From contig NZ_MBEI01000008.1 of the NCBI RefSeq assembly GCF_001953985.1, positions 1 to 64,000 of the forward strand: a stretch of DNA of 64,000 nt, read 5' to 3'. Position 1 is the first letter of the stretch, and every line of letters starts with the position of its first letter. The DNA comes from Mycobacterium colombiense (GTDB taxonomy: Bacteria; Actinomycetota; Actinomycetes; Mycobacteriales; Mycobacteriaceae). This document shows positions 62,189 through 64,000 of the stretch, piece after piece. Under the pieces are notes generated by a model, which saw only the letters and a list, made by a program, of their open reading frames with translations, was not told where the DNA came from and made no database searches. A program made the translations under genes and the position numbers.

Positions 62189-63106
62189 CTACAGCCCCAC
62201 GAGCGGACGCAGCGCCGCGCCGGCCGCCTCGATGACGCCGGGCGTATAGAAGGGCAGGTTGATGATCACGCCGCCGATGCCCGCATCGATCACCTTTGAC
62301 TTGATCTGATCGGCGACCGAATCCGGCGTGCCGACCACCATGCGCTGCGTCATCTCGGCGGGAATCTGGTCGAGGCTCGCGTTTTCGTCGATCAGCACCG
62401 TGGTCAGCGTGCTGGTTTCCAGGCTGGCGGGGTCGCGGCCCACGTCGTCACAGGCCCGTCGCACCGCGTCCAGCTTGCGCGGCAGCTCGTCGAAACCCGC
62501 AATCACGTTGAGGTGGTCGAAATGCCGTGCTGCGAGCGGGATTGTCTTCTTCTCGCCGCTGCCACCGATCATCAGCGGAATGTGGTCCCGGAAGCGGGGA
62601 TTGGCGAACGCCTCGCTGGTTTGGTACCACTTGCCCGAGAAGGTGGCGCGCTCGCCCTTGAGCATCGGCAGGATGATCTCCAGGGCCTCGTCGAGCCGGT
62701 TGAACCTGTCGGTGAAGGTGCCGAATTCGAAGCCCAGCTGTTCGTGCTCGAGCTGGAACCATCCGGTGCCGATCCCCAGGATCGCCCGGCCCTGGCTCAC
62801 CACGTCGAGCGTGGTAATGGTCTTCGCGAGCAGGGACGGGTTGCGGTACGTGTTGCCGGTTACCAAGGTGCCCAGCTGCACCCGCTCGGTGGCGGTGGCC
62901 AGTGCCGCCAGGGCGGTGTACGCCTCCAGCATCGGCTGATCCGGCGATCCCAGCATCGGCAGTTGGTAGAAGTGGTCCATCACGAAAACCGAGTCGAATC
63001 CGGCGGATTCGGCCTCGCGGGCCTGGGCGATGACCGTTGGGAAGAGTTGCTCAACCCCGGTGCCGTAGGAGAAGTTGGGAATCTGCAGACCGAGTCGAAT
63101 AGCCAC
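62189..63106 (-). CDS. F420-dependent LLM-class oxidoreductase (Rv1855c-like)
   Basis: A 305-residue luciferase-like TIM barrel: GLQIPNFSYG at the start, SVFVMDHF, LGTLVTGNTYRNPSLLAKTITTLD, ILGIGTGWF and IPLMIGGSGEKKT. The GGSGEKKT loop is typical of mycobacterial F420-binding members. Substrate unknown. It lies 52 bp downstream of an SDR gene on the same strand and may be co-transcribed with it. Confidence 0.88.
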   Translation of the reverse strand: MAIRLGLQIPNFSYGTGVEQLFPTVIAQAREAESAGFDSVFVMDHFYQLPMLGSPDQPMLEAYTALAALATATERVQLGTLVTGNTYRNPSLLAKTITTLDVVSQGRAILGIGTGWFQLEHEQLGFEFGTFTDRFNRLDEALEIILPMLKGERATFSGKWYQTSEAFANPRFRDHIPLMIGGSGEKKTIPLAARHFDHLNVIAGFDELPRKLDAVRRACDDVGRDPASLETSTLTTVLIDENASLDQIPAEMTQRMVVGTPDSVADQIKSKVIDAGIGGVIINLPFYTPGVIEAAGAALRPLVGL

Positions 63107-63158
63107 GAGATTTACCGTAGCGATCCGCCCCGCCCGGGAGAAGGGTGCGCGCTACGCC

Positions 63159-63836
63159 TCAGGCGAAACGAGCCAACGCGCCGTGGCTCACGTGCAGCGT
63201 CTGGCCGGTGATGTGGCGCGCCGCCGACGTGGTCAGGAACAACGCCAACCGGGCGGCCTCCGCGGCCACCGGCGCCGGGCTGCGGGACAGCCCGTCATAG
63301 CCGGCCTCGGCGCTGCGTCCACTCGCCACCACGTTGACCGTGATTCCGCGGGTGCCGAAAATGCCCGCCTGCCCGGCGGTCCAGTTCGACAGCGTGGCCT
63401 TGATGGCGGCGTCGGCGCTGCCCGCCGGCGGGTTCTCGGGCACCAGGCTGATGATGGAGCCGCCCGAGCGCAGGTGATCGCCCACGGCCTGCACGGTCAA
63501 CACTGCCGAAAGCACCGTCGCGTCAAGGGCATTGCGCCAGGCGTTCGCCGTGTCGGCGATCGAATAGGTGCGCGGATCGCCGGCGTCCCAGGTTGGGGCC
63601 GGCACGTTGACGATGGTGTCCAGGTGATGCGGGAAGAGGGGACGGGCCTCTTCGAGGCTGGCCGGGTCGGTGGTGTCGCAGACGATCGCCTCGACCTCGA
63701 GCTCCTTGGCGGCGATCTCCACATCGCTCTTGCGTGCGCCCACGAGGGTCACCTTGTGGCCGTCATCGCGGAAGCTCTCGGCTACCGTGCGCCCCAGGTC
63801 CGTGTCTCCGCCGGTAACCAGCACCTCCACTGCCAT
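63159..63836 (-). CDS. Atypical short-chain dehydrogenase/reductase (Rv1856c-like)
   Basis: A 225-residue Rossmann protein with an intact cofactor loop LVTGGDTDLGRTVAESF (TGGxxxLG). In the catalytic segment the expected YxxxK reads DAAIK within GSADAAIKATLSNW, so the Tyr is absent while Lys remains. The C-terminus ITGQTLHVSHGALAR is SDR-like. It may bind nucleotide without normal SDR catalysis. It is upstream of the LLM oxidoreductase and likely shares its promoter. Confidence 0.85.
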   Translation of the reverse strand: MAVEVLVTGGDTDLGRTVAESFRDDGHKVTLVGARKSDVEIAAKELEVEAIVCDTTDPASLEEARPLFPHHLDTIVNVPAPTWDAGDPRTYSIADTANAWRNALDATVLSAVLTVQAVGDHLRSGGSIISLVPENPPAGSADAAIKATLSNWTAGQAGIFGTRGITVNVVASGRSAEAGYDGLSRSPAPVAAEAARLALFLTTSAARHITGQTLHVSHGALARFA

Positions 63837-63883
63837 GCCCTCCTCGTGTTCACGCGCGTTATGGCATCAATTCCCACATATGT

Positions 63884-63895
63884 TACTGGACAGTA
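63884..63895. promoter_or_regulatory. Short inverted repeat in the SDR promoter region
   Basis: TACTG-GA-CAGTA is a perfect palindrome about 48 bp upstream of the SDR start. It resembles half-site spacing used by TetR-type repressors; the factor is unknown. Confidence 0.4.
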
Positions 63896-63901
63896 GCTAG
63901 T

Positions 63902-63918
63902 CGGCGAAACTTTCGCCG
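63902..63918. terminator. Perfect 8-bp palindrome between the last two minus-strand genes
   Basis: CGGCGAAA and TTTCGCCG flank a single C. It begins 27 bp past the stop of the partial gene at the right edge and can form a stable hairpin, so it may terminate that gene. It could also act as an operator. Confidence 0.45.
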
Positions 63919-63944
63919 GCGCGACGCGCGGATCATTTGCGTAA

Positions 63945-64000
63945 CTATTCGGCCGCCACTTTCTTGCGGCGATTCAAGCGCCGAGCGGACCGCATCATCG
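63945..64000 (-). CDS. 3' end of an unidentified minus-strand gene, cut by window edge
   Basis: A minus-strand frame enters from the right edge and ends with TAG at 63945-63947. The visible C-terminus reads MRSARRLNRRKKVAAE, a strongly basic tail. Too little is seen to name a family. Support comes from the stop being followed by a hairpin and from the co-directional neighbours. Confidence 0.35.
   Translation of the reverse strand, partial: MMRSARRLNRRKKVAAE

Overview
The window is a high-GC actinobacterial chromosome segment from a slow-growing, non-tuberculous Mycobacterium. The proteins match M. tuberculosis genes in the same order as the interval from about Rv1793 to Rv1856c, and I named them from recalled family and genome knowledge, not from a search. 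Several loci that M. tuberculosis has here are missing: PE_PGRS32/33/34, vapBC13, lppT and the urease cluster ureABCFGD. The second mycobactin locus (mbtL-M-N-K), which lies elsewhere in M. tuberculosis, is present here. No PE_PGRS plus no urease fits a member of, or relative of, the M. avium complex. That placement is inference.

Region 1 (1-7.9 kb) is the distal half of the ESX-5 type VII secretion locus: the 3' end of esxN, espG5, eccD5, mycP5, eccE5 and eccA5, tightly packed and partly overlapping. Region 2 (8.4-19.7 kb) is the ESX-5-associated PE/PPE island: one PE, six PPE-SVP proteins and four small secreted Cys-containing DUF732 proteins. The PPEs form three paralogous pairs by C-terminus. 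A block of the form [PPE ending TIIV]-[PPE with a ~75-aa C-terminal module]-[DUF732] occurs twice in tandem. An AT-richer gap between the blocks carries a decayed esxN-type gene that has lost its WxG segment.

Region 3 (19.8-31.8 kb) holds mgtC, a sterol-desaturase-type enzyme, a secreted trypsin-like protease, a deazaflavin-type nitroreductase with its divergent TetR regulator, a VOC protein plus KstD-like flavoprotein, bacA, ilvG and the accessory export ATPase secA2. Region 4 (31.8-41.3 kb) holds pgsA2, three DUF881/DUF1290 membrane proteins, gcvH, garA, two MerR regulators (the second is the resR orthologue), a bifunctional nuclease, and gcvP behind a tandem glycine riboswitch. Region 5 (41.3-51.4 kb) is mostly on the minus strand: a TetR gene with two MpaB/DUF2236 oxygenases, a VWA/solute-binding-like membrane protein, malate synthase glcB and two CNNM/CBS proteins.

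Region 6 (51.6-55.4 kb) is the iron-regulated mbtK/mbtN-M-L locus with IdeR-type boxes at both ends. Region 7 (55.4-64 kb) holds guaB1, gnd1, a blaR/blaI-like pair, a thioesterase, ndh (type II NADH dehydrogenase) with a CRP-like site, an F420-type luciferase-like oxidoreductase, a degenerate SDR, and the 3' end of another minus-strand gene. I saw no rRNA, tRNA, insertion sequence or CRISPR array. Two MIRU-type interspersed repeats sit at gene junctions (about 24.2 and 33.8 kb).
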